Assembly: GCA_003225005.1 (NCBI GenBank)
Contig: QIAN01000028.1
Span: 1-64,000 of the forward strand
From: Acidobacteriota bacterium
GTDB lineage: Bacteria; Acidobacteriota; Terriglobia; Terriglobales; Acidobacteriaceae
Direction: 5' to 3'
Length of the DNA: 64,000 nucleotides
Of the stretch, positions 36,630-45,629 are shown piece by piece. The stretch's first letter is position 1. Every line of letters starts with the position of its first letter. The translations under genes and the position numbers were made by a program. Under the pieces are notes generated by a model that had not been told where the DNA came from, did no database searches, and saw only the letters and a program-made list of their open reading frames with translations.

Positions 36630-38066
36630 TCAAGCGGCGCCGGATCCTTTCAGCACCGCCGGAATCGTTTTGATTAGAATCTTGAAGTCGAGCCACAAAG
36701 ACCACTTGTCGATATATTGCAGATCAAGCTGCATCCACTTGTCGAAGGAAATTGAACTCCGTCCATTGACCTGCCACAGGCAGGTAAGGCCAGGCCTCAC
36801 TGTAAAGCGCCGTCTCTGCCAGTCGTTAGCGAAGCCCTCATAATCCCGCGATGGAAGCGGGCGTGGGCCAACCAGGCTCATATCACGTTTTAATACATTG
36901 AACAATTGGGGGAGTTCATCGAGGCTGGTTTTCCGCAAAAATCTTCCAATGGGCGTAATTCGAGGATCGTTCTTCATCTTAAAAACCGGGCCAGAAACCT
37001 CATTCAGATGCTCGAGATCTTTCATCCTTTGCTCGGCATCCACTACCATCGTGCGGAACTTGTAAATCTCAAATACACGTTTGTTATAGCCCAGGCGCCG
37101 TTGACTGAACAGAACCGGACCGGACGAAGTAAGCTTGATCAACACGGCCACTACCAGCATGATGGGCAGAAGTAGAACCAGCAGAATCGCCGAGCCAACG
37201 ATATCGATCCCGTCTTTCATGAACAGCGGCCACCCCTCTGTAGTACCCGTGTAGTGCGTGATTAAAGGGGTTCCTTCAACTTCGTCCATCTCGGTCTGGG
37301 ACAACTTAAGATCGAAAATGTTGGATAAGAACCGAGTGGTGATTCCTTGCTGTTCGCAAAGAGTGGCGATCTTAGCCGCCCAGGTATGGAGAGACCCCAT
37401 GGGCAACGCGATGACGACTTCATCCACAACATTCTTTCTAAGGAAATCAGGGAGAGTGAGGAAGTCGGCGACGATGGGGAGACCCGAGCCGTTGAAGGCA
37501 CTTAGTCCATTCCATTCCTGATCGACGAATCCGATGATGCGGTAACCAAGTTCCGGCCGGGTCTCAATTTGGCGGGCAAACCCAAGAGCGCGAGAATTGG
37601 TTCCGAGAATCAGCATCTGGCGAAGATTCCTGCCATGGCGGCGTATTCGCTCTAGGAGAGCGCGCTGAAGCACTCGTTGGCTGGCCGCGATCGCGGTGGT
37701 CGAGGCCCAAAAAACCATGAGAAAGTCGGCTGTGATCATCTTGACACGGAAAAGCAGCAGAACTGCTGCGATAAGGATGGTCCCAGCTGTGGTTGCGCCC
37801 ACCGCATCAAGAACATCGGCTTTTCTATTCGACATTCGTCGTGAGTTGTAAAGTCCAAACCCAGACAAAACGATGTGCCACACGGGCAGCAGAGCAAGGA
37901 ACAGAAGCACGTTCGCTACCTTTATTCGAATCGATAAGAACGTGGAAAGAGTTATCGTACTCTCATGCATTGTTAATGAGGTGGCCAGAAAGAAAGATGC
38001 AACCATCATGACTAAGTCGACTGCCTTCACGAGACTCAGCAAGAGATTTCGTCGAATCGTGCTCAT
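36630..38066 (-). CDS. Undecaprenyl-phosphate sugar phosphotransferase (priming transferase)
   Basis: A 478-residue polytopic membrane enzyme of the WbaP/WcaJ family. Four to five hydrophobic segments occupy the first 120 residues, then a CoA-binding-like cytoplasmic domain (GRNLRQMLILGTNSRAL) and another membrane helix. The C-terminal bacterial sugar transferase domain shows KFRTMVVDAEQRM, LRKTSLDELPQLFNVLKRDMSLVGPRP and RPGLTCLWQVNGRS. It transfers a sugar-1-phosphate (often glucose or galactose) to undecaprenyl phosphate, beginning repeat-unit assembly. The gene is preceded by a 170-bp gap that contains a strong hairpin. Confidence 0.92.
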   Translation of the reverse strand: MSTIRRNLLLSLVKAVDLVMMVASFFLATSLTMHESTITLSTFLSIRIKVANVLLFLALLPVWHIVLSGFGLYNSRRMSNRKADVLDAVGATTAGTILIAAVLLLFRVKMITADFLMVFWASTTAIAASQRVLQRALLERIRRHGRNLRQMLILGTNSRALGFARQIETRPELGYRIIGFVDQEWNGLSAFNGSGLPIVADFLTLPDFLRKNVVDEVVIALPMGSLHTWAAKIATLCEQQGITTRFLSNIFDLKLSQTEMDEVEGTPLITHYTGTTEGWPLFMKDGIDIVGSAILLVLLLPIMLVVAVLIKLTSSGPVLFSQRRLGYNKRVFEIYKFRTMVVDAEQRMKDLEHLNEVSGPVFKMKNDPRITPIGRFLRKTSLDELPQLFNVLKRDMSLVGPRPLPSRDYEGFANDWQRRRFTVRPGLTCLWQVNGRSSISFDKWMQLDLQYIDKWSLWLDFKILIKTIPAVLKGSGAA

Positions 38067-38118
38067 AAGAGGACCTCACTCGCTCCAGTTCAGCTTGAGG
38101 ACAAGTTCAGGGATGGAG

Positions 38119-38139
38119 AGGTTGGCACGCGGCCAACCT
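38119..38139. promoter_or_regulatory. Perfect 8-bp hairpin in the leader of the priming transferase gene
   Basis: AGGTTGGC, a five-base loop and GCCAACCT form a perfect stem 53-73 bp upstream of the transferase start. There is no following T-run in either direction, so it is not a typical terminator. It could be a pause or antitermination element within the long transcript, or protect an RNA end. Confidence 0.6.
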
Positions 38140-38238
38140 AGACTTCGACAACTAGATTTGAGATAGCGATTGTAAGGAAGCTGACTTCATGCCGTTAGTT
38201 AGTGTTACCTATGCCCGAGAATAAGCGACTTAGAGTGG

Positions 38239-39474
38239 TCAGACCGGTCGGGAGAGGCAACGGAGAATTTGATCTTTATAGTGCTGAGACTTGGCATCTA
38301 CGTGGCGGCCTCTCGCTTCCAGCGCTTCAAGAACAGAGTGTAGGCAGTACAGCAAAAAGGATGCCCTTTCGATCGGCGATTTCAGGTCATCGGGGTAGCG
38401 GACCTGCTTCTCGTTGAGCAGGATTGAGGTCCGCTCGTGGAAACGGAATATATCCCACATTGTGGGGAGCTGCCATTTCGCGGATTCCCAGTCGAAAACG
38501 TATAACTGGCCATCTTGTTGGCGTGTGTTCCAGGGTGCAAAATCACCGTGGATCAGACCACATCGCAATTTCGTTTCGCCTAAAAGTTGGCCTGCCGTCC
38601 GCAGTGCGTCCTGCCCGACGCGCCGCCATTCGAGATCCAAACTGCCTTCCACGCAGCGCCAGGACCTATCGAACTCTTCGACGAGCTGGCAACCCGGTTT
38701 TTCGACGAAATTGACGTCCTGCAGAAGCCCGAGAAAGTCCTCGTGCATTTTCCCGAAGCGCGGCGGTCCAGGTTTGCGCGGTCCCCCCGACTGGAACAAA
38801 ATAAAGTCATTCTCCCAATCGCCGGAGTGAAGCACCCGAGGGACATGGGGGTGTAAAGCGGAGGAACTTTCCCACAGATGGTCCAGTACTTTGGCCTCAT
38901 TGCGGACGCATTCCACGGCCGCCACTGTGAGGGGTAATTTGATATAACCTAAGATTTCGCCGTCAGGTCGCATAACCTGGACGACCAACGCATGAAACTG
39001 ATCAACGTTCCCGAGGGACAGTGCAAACTCCGGCTGCTTTTCTCCTGTAACCTCGGAGACCAAGGCCTGCAAAGGTAGTGGTTTTCGCGAGGCCAGCAAA
39101 ACCTTCGTGCTGGTCTGCCCTTTCCAGCCCAGCCGGATCATCCCGGTGAGCAAAGACTTGAACAAACTCCCTCGAATTGAAAAAGGGACATACAACTTGA
39201 GTCCGCTCAACATGAGGGACGTCTTCACGGGCAGAAGCCATCGTGGTTGTGAACGATCCGGTAGGATGGAAAATTCCTGAACATGAGTGAATCGATTCCT
39301 CTCCAGATCATGCCGAAGTCGTCGGGAGGTATGGAACGAGATCAAGACAGAATTTTCCTGCGAAGGAGGAACGAAATCTTCCGTCTCCCCTAAAACTTGG
39401 GGCTCGCAGCCGGCAAATGTCTTGCAGATTATGGTCATCCGCCGGTTTTCGCCTTTACTTTCGGTCAGCATTTC
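38239..39474 (-). CDS. Phosphotransferase-fold protein (APH-like)
   Basis: A 411-residue protein whose second half has the aminoglycoside-phosphotransferase/choline-kinase core: RCGLIHGDFAPWNTR (catalytic loop HGDxxxxN) followed by LYVFDWESAKW (metal-binding D). The N-terminal half lacks a clear nucleotide-binding lysine motif that I can place. Similar proteins occur in exopolysaccharide loci and may phosphorylate a sugar or alcohol. ATG 39474 has GAGGTG upstream; a TTG at 39537 overlapping the stop of the preceding glycosyltransferase is the alternative. Substrate unknown. Confidence 0.78.
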   Translation of the reverse strand, partial: EMLTESKGENRRMTIICKTFAGCEPQVLGETEDFVPPSQENSVLISFHTSRRLRHDLERNRFTHVQEFSILPDRSQPRWLLPVKTSLMLSGLKLYVPFSIRGSLFKSLLTGMIRLGWKGQTSTKVLLASRKPLPLQALVSEVTGEKQPEFALSLGNVDQFHALVVQVMRPDGEILGYIKLPLTVAAVECVRNEAKVLDHLWESSSALHPHVPRVLHSGDWENDFILFQSGGPRKPGPPRFGKMHEDFLGLLQDVNFVEKPGCQLVEEFDRSWRCVEGSLDLEWRRVGQDALRTAGQLLGETKLRCGLIHGDFAPWNTRQQDGQLYVFDWESAKWQLPTMWDIFRFHERTSILLNEKQVRYPDDLKSPIERASFLLYCLHSVLEALEARGRHVDAKSQHYKDQILRCLSRPV

Positions 39475-39533
39475 AGCAGCACCTCTCTCCGCGCGTACGC
39501 CGGACTGATCCGGGACGCCCAGGGCCTTGGCAG

Positions 39534-40712
39534 TCAATTAAGAATTGGTTGCGAGATTGTTTGCTTATAAATGGTCATCAGTGATTCGTAATTTCGCTCT
39601 GCGCTGTACTTCGATTCATAATCCGCCCTGCAGTCTCTCCCCATGCGGAGGGTGTCTGCGGGGTGGTTCCAGGCCCATTCGATCCGTTCCGCTAATTCGG
39701 TTGCGTCATTTGGTTGAAACAAGAAGCCTGTGCGTTCCGGAGAGATCAGTTCTTGGACGGCTCCGATATTCGCGGCGATTACTGGAACACCACAAGCAAA
39801 TGCCTCGGCAATAGCCATGGGGAAATTCTCATAACAGCGGCTGGGAACAACCAGAAATCGCGCGCCCTTGATGGCGTCGACTACCTGTGCGCGTGAAATC
39901 TGACCGCGGAAGACTATTCTCGGATCACCGGAATATTGGGAACACAGCTCCTGCCGAAGAGGGCCATCACCGATGACGAAGAGCGGGATGTTCCCTTGTA
40001 CACGCGTCCACGCTTGCAATAAAGTGTCGACTCCCTTTTCTTTGCTTAGCCTACCGACATACAGGACGAAGTCACCAGCATTGGTCCGTGCGCCAGGATC
40101 GGGGTAGACAAAATTCGGCTTCACGGCCAGCTTGTGCGCCGGCAATCCGCCCTGGATGAACTTGCCTTTTGCGAAGTTGCTGAGTGCAATAAAGGTGTGA
40201 ATGCTGTCCCAGGTTTGTCGTGCCCGATGAAAAGCCAACATGAATGCGAGAACGGCAGTAGCGGACCGTGAATCGTGGTAGCAAGCATAAGCGATGCTGT
40301 GAAGGAGATTCTTCTCAACACACTGTTCACAAATCCGCCCGTCACGAAGGAAATTGGCCTCAGGACAAAACAGGCGGTAATTATGAAGAGTCTGCACTAC
40401 CGGTACTCCGAAATCCTGGCAAGCCGAATACACAGAGGGGGAAATCATGGCTAAGGTGTTATGGACATGCACTAAGTCTGGGGAAGTACGCTGGAGCAAA
40501 TCAGTTATCTCGTCGTGGGGTTCACTTGCCCAGACGGTCTGCTTAGCCATCCTCAGACGGTGCAGTAGAGAATCATCGTGGATTTCCGAGTTGCTACGGG
40601 TATAAACGACGATATCCTGGCCCCCGTCGCGCAGTAACTGTGCCTCTTGCTCGAAGATAACGTCTTCACCGCCGGGCTGCCGGTATGAATTGTGGACGAG
40701 CAGGATCTTCAC
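39534..40712 (-). CDS. Family 4 glycosyltransferase
   Basis: A 392-residue GT-B enzyme. Seen: MKILLVHNSYRQPGGEDVIF at the start, FVLYVGRLSKEKGVDTLL and PLFVIGDGP in the second domain, and VPSRCYENFPMAIAEAFACG containing the E-x7-E donor-binding motif (Glu at both ends). The PGGEDVIFEQEAQLL start is typical of capsule/exopolysaccharide GT4 enzymes. Its stop overlaps a possible start of the APH-like gene, implying coupled translation. Sugar donor unknown. Confidence 0.92.
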   Translation of the reverse strand: MKILLVHNSYRQPGGEDVIFEQEAQLLRDGGQDIVVYTRSNSEIHDDSLLHRLRMAKQTVWASEPHDEITDLLQRTSPDLVHVHNTLAMISPSVYSACQDFGVPVVQTLHNYRLFCPEANFLRDGRICEQCVEKNLLHSIAYACYHDSRSATAVLAFMLAFHRARQTWDSIHTFIALSNFAKGKFIQGGLPAHKLAVKPNFVYPDPGARTNAGDFVLYVGRLSKEKGVDTLLQAWTRVQGNIPLFVIGDGPLRQELCSQYSGDPRIVFRGQISRAQVVDAIKGARFLVVPSRCYENFPMAIAEAFACGVPVIAANIGAVQELISPERTGFLFQPNDATELAERIEWAWNHPADTLRMGRDCRADYESKYSAERNYESLMTIYKQTISQPILN

Positions 40713-40764
40713 AGAAGTTCTGCTCCTAAGCAGTTGAAACGGGATGGCTCAAGCCGTAACATAA

Positions 40765-41526
40765 TCAGATGCTGCCGTAACTTTTCGCGCCTAGCACCTG
40801 CAAAGTGATATTCCACAAGAAGCGGGGGTTGTTGAGCAAATATCGTTTCCAAAGCCGTCTAGGTTCCTGAAGCAGCCGGTGCATCCATTGCAAGCCCCAC
40901 CTCTTCATCCAGCCAGGGGCGTCACGTAAACGGCCTGTATGAATGTCAAAAGCGGCGCCCACCCCAATCATGACGCTGGCAGCTAGTTCGCACCCGTGAT
41001 TGGCCATGAATCGTTCTTGCTTGGGCGTGCTCAGCCCGACCCAAAAGAGATCTGGCTTCAGACGTGCAATTTCTTCCTTCAACCCAAGGAACTCCGATGC
41101 GGTCGGTGGACGAAAAGGGGGCGTGTAGGTGCCCACGATCTCGATGCCTGGAAAATTCGCCAGGAGAACGTCTCTGAGTTCCTGGGCGACCCCGGGCGCG
41201 CCGCCGTACAGGAAATGGGTGTAGCCCTTTTGCGCGGAGCGCCGACAGATTTCCCACATGAGGTCCGGTCCGAAGACGCGTTGAATGCTTTTAAATCCTT
41301 GGAGCTTTCCCACCCAGACGGTGGGCATGCCATCGGGCACTGTGAGCATAGACTCGTTAAGAATTGATCGGAATTCGGGGTCATTCTGTGCCTCCATGAT
41401 CCCGTGGACGCCGGTCACGCAGACGTACCCCTTCGTTCGAGTTGTGAGAGCGCACTCGATGTGGTCGGCTGCGACTGCGATATCGACCGCGTGGATTCCC
41501 ACGCCTAGTACATTTGCTCGTTCCAT
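40765..41526 (-). CDS. WecG/TagA/CpsF-family glycosyltransferase
   Basis: A 253-residue member of GT26. Seen: VCVTGVHGIMEAQNDPEF, the LTVPDGMPTVWVGK loop, FGPDLMW, THFLYGGAPGVAQEL and DLFWVGLSTPKQERFM. These cover the conserved core of WecG/TagA enzymes, which add N-acetylmannosaminuronate or N-acetylmannosamine to a lipid-linked acceptor. It is therefore likely to add the second sugar after the priming step. Membrane-associated. The gene is divergent from the plus-strand glycosidase gene, with 147 bp between them that must hold promoters. Confidence 0.92.
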   Translation of the reverse strand: MERANVLGVGIHAVDIAVAADHIECALTTRTKGYVCVTGVHGIMEAQNDPEFRSILNESMLTVPDGMPTVWVGKLQGFKSIQRVFGPDLMWEICRRSAQKGYTHFLYGGAPGVAQELRDVLLANFPGIEIVGTYTPPFRPPTASEFLGLKEEIARLKPDLFWVGLSTPKQERFMANHGCELAASVMIGVGAAFDIHTGRLRDAPGWMKRWGLQWMHRLLQEPRRLWKRYLLNNPRFLWNITLQVLGAKSYGSI

Positions 41527-41673
41527 AAATGTGAAGGCCTAGTCCTTCTGACTTCTGAGCCACCTAGGGTTACGCAGTATCATCCGTGTGCGTGCTTATT
41601 TTGAAGATTTCTGCTAAGCGCGCCCATTGCTAGAAGCAATGGGAGGAAAATTCCCACTCCGAGGTAGTTGAAA

Positions 41674-43137
41674 ATGTACAGACTCTGCAGCGTGCTCCCC
41701 CCGCCGGAAGCTCCATGCCGCACCGCGCCGAGACTTTGGAACCCACTCTTTTCGGCAACGGTATTCGCAATCGGTCTATTATTCAGTCTTCATGCCTATT
41801 CGCAGGCACCCTCAACTCCGGTTCCGTCGACCTTCTTCGGTATGACCTCAATTGTGCCTTCCTCGGAATATCCAACGGTTTCCATCGGCAATTTTGGCAA
41901 GGAATCGGCCGCAGAATGGGGGTATATCGAGCCTAACGCCCCTACAGGAGGCGGCTGTCCGGGCACGGCGAATTGCGCCCACACCTACAACTGGTCAACG
42001 CTCGATTCCTATGTCTCAACCGCCGCGGCACATGGGATTCCTTTTATGTGGACTTGGGATTATGCCCCCAGTTGGGCCACCGGCGGCGCCGGTTGTGGCT
42101 CGTCAGCGAGGTGTACGGGCAACATCACCGATTTGGCGGACATGGATGCATTCGTTCAGGCCCTAGTGACTCGTTATGACGGCAATCACGGGCACGGTAC
42201 GATCCAGGCGTACGAAACGGGCAATGAAGTCTGGTCCAGTGGGGGCTTCACAGGCACCATGTCGCAATTGGTGACGATCATCAATCGCATGGTCCGTGAC
42301 ATTCGAGCCGCCAACCCCAACGCCAAGGTCGGCGGACCGGTTGGGGAAGGCGCGCCTGATTACTACTACGTTTCCGGCGGCAAAATCGACCAGTTCTTCG
42401 CGGCGGGCGGGACTAAAGACTTTAACTTCATTACTTTCCACGGTTATCCTCATCATTCGGATGACTCTCCGGAGTATCTGGTCGGTTCCTGCGTTCCTTC
42501 CGGCTCTTCAGACGGGCATGGAGAGGTCGCATGCATCAAAGCAATGATGGCCCGCAACGGCATCCCGAGCTCCACGCCCATCTGGATGACGGAAGGTGGC
42601 TGGGCAGACTCCTCGTACTCGAATTGCGTCAATCGAACCGGGGGCGGAAGCTCTACGACGGGGTGTGAGAACACGACGAATAATGTCCTCAAACAAGCCT
42701 TCGTCTCGCGTTACATGCTGGAGATGTGGTCTGCTGGGGTGAGCCGCGCAAATTGGTATGACTGGGGCAATCGCGGCTGGGGGACCTTGTGCGTTCCTGG
42801 ATCATGCGGCGCTACTACGGCCGCCAGCGCCTGGCAACAGGTCTATAACTGGATGGTCGGTTCGACGATGACCACTCCCTGCGCGATTGAATCAGGCTCA
42901 ATTTGGACTTGCGGCTTAACCCTAAGCGGCGGAACTCAGGCATTGGCGGTTTGGAACACGTCAGGATCTAGCGGCTACCCAGTTCCTAGCGCATACACGC
43001 AATATTCTGATTTATCCGGCAACACGAATTCTGCGGGATCGTCAGTCACGATTGACATCACTCCCATATTGCTGCGAGGAGGCGTGGTGGCGACAGCACC
43101 GAAACCACCCACGAGTCTAAGGATTGTTGTCCAATAG
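41674..43137 (+). CDS. Secreted GH39-like glycoside hydrolase
   Basis: A 487-residue protein with signal peptide (LFSATVFAIGLLFSLHAYSQA). The catalytic domain has clan GH-A features: YETGNEVWSS with the acid/base Glu at the NE pair and IWMTEGGWAD with the likely nucleophile Glu. It resembles GH39-like enzymes of acidobacterial exopolysaccharide loci. The C-terminal part is a beta-sandwich (VWNTSGSSG...YSDLSGN), ending at a short PPTSL linker as if an Fn3 domain had been lost. It is the only plus-strand gene in the locus. ATG 41674 has GAGG nine bases upstream. It is paralogous to 48519-50048. It probably cleaves or trims the polymer in the periplasm or outside. Confidence 0.85.
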   Translation: MYRLCSVLPPPEAPCRTAPRLWNPLFSATVFAIGLLFSLHAYSQAPSTPVPSTFFGMTSIVPSSEYPTVSIGNFGKESAAEWGYIEPNAPTGGGCPGTANCAHTYNWSTLDSYVSTAAAHGIPFMWTWDYAPSWATGGAGCGSSARCTGNITDLADMDAFVQALVTRYDGNHGHGTIQAYETGNEVWSSGGFTGTMSQLVTIINRMVRDIRAANPNAKVGGPVGEGAPDYYYVSGGKIDQFFAAGGTKDFNFITFHGYPHHSDDSPEYLVGSCVPSGSSDGHGEVACIKAMMARNGIPSSTPIWMTEGGWADSSYSNCVNRTGGGSSTTGCENTTNNVLKQAFVSRYMLEMWSAGVSRANWYDWGNRGWGTLCVPGSCGATTAASAWQQVYNWMVGSTMTTPCAIESGSIWTCGLTLSGGTQALAVWNTSGSSGYPVPSAYTQYSDLSGNTNSAGSSVTIDITPILLRGGVVATAPKPPTSLRIVVQ

Positions 43138-43140
43138 GCA

Positions 43141-43807
43141 CTAAACGCTGGCCGCTGGGGCGTGGATGGGTTGCAACGACCTGAAGGGTCGTGGAAGGAC
43201 ATTCATACACTCCCTGCAGGTTGCAATCATTGTATATTCTTGCTCGGCGGCTAGTCGCATCACCAGCGCGTTGACGAAACCGCCGGGTACCGCTGTGAAA
43301 CGGACCGACTCGCCGAGGACGTCTTCAAGCCAAGAACGGCTTTCGGCCAACTCCTCGCGACACTCCTGTTCTGATATGTGAGTCAGTTTGCGGTGAGTGG
43401 TTCCATGAGTTCCCAGAGAGAAACCACACTGCCGCAGTTCGCGGATTTGGGGAGGGCGCATGAAATCGGGTTTTTGGAGGCAGCGATCACGAGTCACGAA
43501 AAAGGTCGCCGTGAAACCATACTCGTGCAGACAATCCGCGGCTCGCATCGAACTGATGTGACCGTCATCCACTGTGAGTACTACATAGCGAGCTGGCAAG
43601 GCCTGGGCGAGGCTGAGACGACTCCGTAGGGATTCGAAACCTTCGAACCGTATGACCCTCGGAGTAGAGAAAATTTAACTGGGACCGTAGCGCCGCCTCG
43701 CTGATCGTATATTGGCCCGCTGCATTTCCGATTTGGTGATACGTCAAGCATGCGAACTGACTGGTTACGCTGGTCTTTGCGGGCAACGTTGAAGCACCTC
43801 TCATCAA
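43141..43807 (-). pseudogene. Polysaccharide deacetylase, frameshifted
   Basis: Two frames make one NodB-type deacetylase. The first gives LTYHQIGNAAGQYTISEAAL...LYSEGHTV. Near 43645 the frame is lost, and the second frame continues EGFESLRSRLSLAQALPARYVVLTVDDGHISS, with the metal-binding Asp pair, then FSLGTHGTTHRKLTH with the two His (HxxxH). One inserted base would explain the break. A sequencing or assembly error is possible, because both halves are well preserved. It is convergent with the GH39-like gene, three bases apart. Confidence 0.8.
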
Positions 43808-43812
43808 TCAGC

Positions 43813-44724
43813 TCAAGCTCCCGCAACGCCGGACAACTGTGGATGCGAAGAGGTTCCGAAATAATCATTGATCAGCGTTTCACAAATCTTACGAGACTGC
43901 TGGCTGCAGAACCAATCGGTGGGCTCGCCCGAATGAGACCGAATTCGTAGCTCGCGTCGGTAGTTCCCGTTGAGGATCTTGAGAGAAATTCTTTTAGCGC
44001 GATAGATCTCCGAGAGCAAGTCGTAGCCAAAGTCTGGAAGTTTCATACGGCTCCAAGTGCGTTGCACGCGCAGCCGCTCCGCTCGTCGCTTGTCGGTTTG
44101 CAGGCTGGCATTTTGTCCCGTCCAACGGAAAGCGCCCAGAAGACTTGGATAGTAGCTGAATGCTTTGCCCATAGCGCCAAGCCGAACGAAGTACTCAAAA
44201 TCCATGACCACGCGATAATCCACGTCGATGAATATCCCTTGCTCAAAAATCGAACGCTTGAAGAACGTGTTTAGCGTACCGATAAAACAGCCGTAATAGA
44301 GCAAAATGTTGTAGTTGAAGCGGTGAGCCGGCTTTGTGCGGAGGACGTGGCCCTTCTCGTCAACCCCAATTCCATCTCCGTAGATCACGTCGGCCTCGGG
44401 GTGAGCCTGAAAGGCTTGCGCAATCGCAGGAAGTGCGCCCGGCAAGTAGTACTCGTCCGCGTTGAGCCAGCCCACGATCTCGCCGGTTGCCATCCGAAAA
44501 CCCTTATTGAGCCCATCCGACTGACCGCGGTCTCCTTCTGACACGAAACGCACGTTTGGGTAACGTCGCACAATTTCCGCAGTGTTATCGCTCGAGAGAG
44601 CGTCAATGATAATGTGCTCGAAGTTCGGATAGTTCTGCTCCTGGACACTTCGAATCGCGTCTTCGAGATAGCGCCCCATATTGAGGCAGGGAGTCACGAT
44701 GGATATGCGCGGAAGGGTGCTCAT
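43813..44724 (-). CDS. Family 2 glycosyltransferase
   Basis: A 303-residue GT-A glycosyltransferase. The N-terminal RISIVTPCLNMGRYLEDAI, the VRFVSEGDRGQSDGLNKG segment and NADEYYLPG with the DxD-like acidic pair belong to the WcaA-like group. The C-terminal part has DFEYFVRLG and FRWTGQNAS. ATG 44724 follows GAGGTGAT. It lies between the two deacetylase genes, all leftward. Transfers a sugar within the repeat unit; donor unknown. Confidence 0.9.
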   Translation of the reverse strand: MSTLPRISIVTPCLNMGRYLEDAIRSVQEQNYPNFEHIIIDALSSDNTAEIVRRYPNVRFVSEGDRGQSDGLNKGFRMATGEIVGWLNADEYYLPGALPAIAQAFQAHPEADVIYGDGIGVDEKGHVLRTKPAHRFNYNILLYYGCFIGTLNTFFKRSIFEQGIFIDVDYRVVMDFEYFVRLGAMGKAFSYYPSLLGAFRWTGQNASLQTDKRRAERLRVQRTWSRMKLPDFGYDLLSEIYRAKRISLKILNGNYRRELRIRSHSGEPTDWFCSQQSRKICETLINDYFGTSSHPQLSGVAGA

Positions 44725-44797
44725 AGATAGGATCACCTCAAACTTGTTTAGTTATCTCTCACGGCAAGCATGATCGCTAAGGGGTGGTTCAAAAACT

Positions 44798-45604
44798 TCA
44801 GCGGTTGAGCGAGGACATTGGTTTGGCGTTATCGTGCTGCATGGGGGGATGGCTTCCTTTACTATCCCTGATGTACCCATCCTGGCGTAACCGGAGTAGG
44901 TCACCATTACTAACATAGACGACATCCTTATGCCCATGTACGTAATCGAGTACTTCTTTTACTTTCCCCCAAAGGCCCAATGACTCGATTTCCCATGAAT
45001 GACCATACAGATGCCACACTCCGCCGGAACGCAGGACTCGGTCAAAGAGTTGTTTTGCGAGTTGCACCCAGTCGGAACAGTTGTGGCCCTCGCTGGCATA
45101 CAATCGCCATCGGCGAATCTGCGGCATGCGAAGAAGATTTCGCAGATACGCGTTACGGGACAGAGGGTACGCTTGCAGAGTGACGGGCATAGCAAACGGA
45201 GAAAAATCGGGGGAGCAGGATAGCATGCGTGTTGTGCGCGCACCTTTGTATCCAGCCCGTTTTAGTTCGGTGATTGCGTTCTGGTTATAGCGTCCATTAG
45301 GGTAGCAGAACATTGAAACTTGTTTCCCGGTGATCTGCTCGAGAGCGTCTTTGCACGTCCGCACCTCGCGCCTGAGTTCCTCCAATGGTAACCGTGGCAG
45401 GGTCCGGTGGGAAAAAGTATGACCTCCGATCTCGAAACCCTCAGCAGAGAGAGAGAGTAGCTGGGAGTTACTAAGGCGGACAGCGGCAATGTCGGCGGTT
45501 AAGGGTACATAAAACGTACCCGCCAGTCCGCGTTCCCCTAGCATGTCGGCAATCTTCACGTCGGCGCGATCGCCGTCGTCCCAACTTGTGGTTACGATAC
45601 GCAT
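44798..45604 (-). CDS. Polysaccharide deacetylase (NodB domain)
   Basis: A 268-residue carbohydrate esterase of the NodB type. Seen: VTTSWDDGDRADVKIA with the catalytic DD pair, IGGHTFSHRTLP with the His-binding motif, FCYPNGRYN and a later VWHLYGHSWEIE His segment. No signal peptide from ATG 45604, so it may act on precursors in the cytoplasm; a longer frame up to 45718 exists but overlaps the upstream gene and adds no signal peptide. Probably N-deacetylates an amino sugar of the repeat unit. It precedes a GT2 gene and follows the NT/kinase protein. Confidence 0.88.
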   Translation of the reverse strand: MRIVTTSWDDGDRADVKIADMLGERGLAGTFYVPLTADIAAVRLSNSQLLSLSAEGFEIGGHTFSHRTLPRLPLEELRREVRTCKDALEQITGKQVSMFCYPNGRYNQNAITELKRAGYKGARTTRMLSCSPDFSPFAMPVTLQAYPLSRNAYLRNLLRMPQIRRWRLYASEGHNCSDWVQLAKQLFDRVLRSGGVWHLYGHSWEIESLGLWGKVKEVLDYVHGHKDVVYVSNGDLLRLRQDGYIRDSKGSHPPMQHDNAKPMSSLNR

Positions 45605-45629
45605 TTTGGGCCCTGTAAACAGATGGCCA

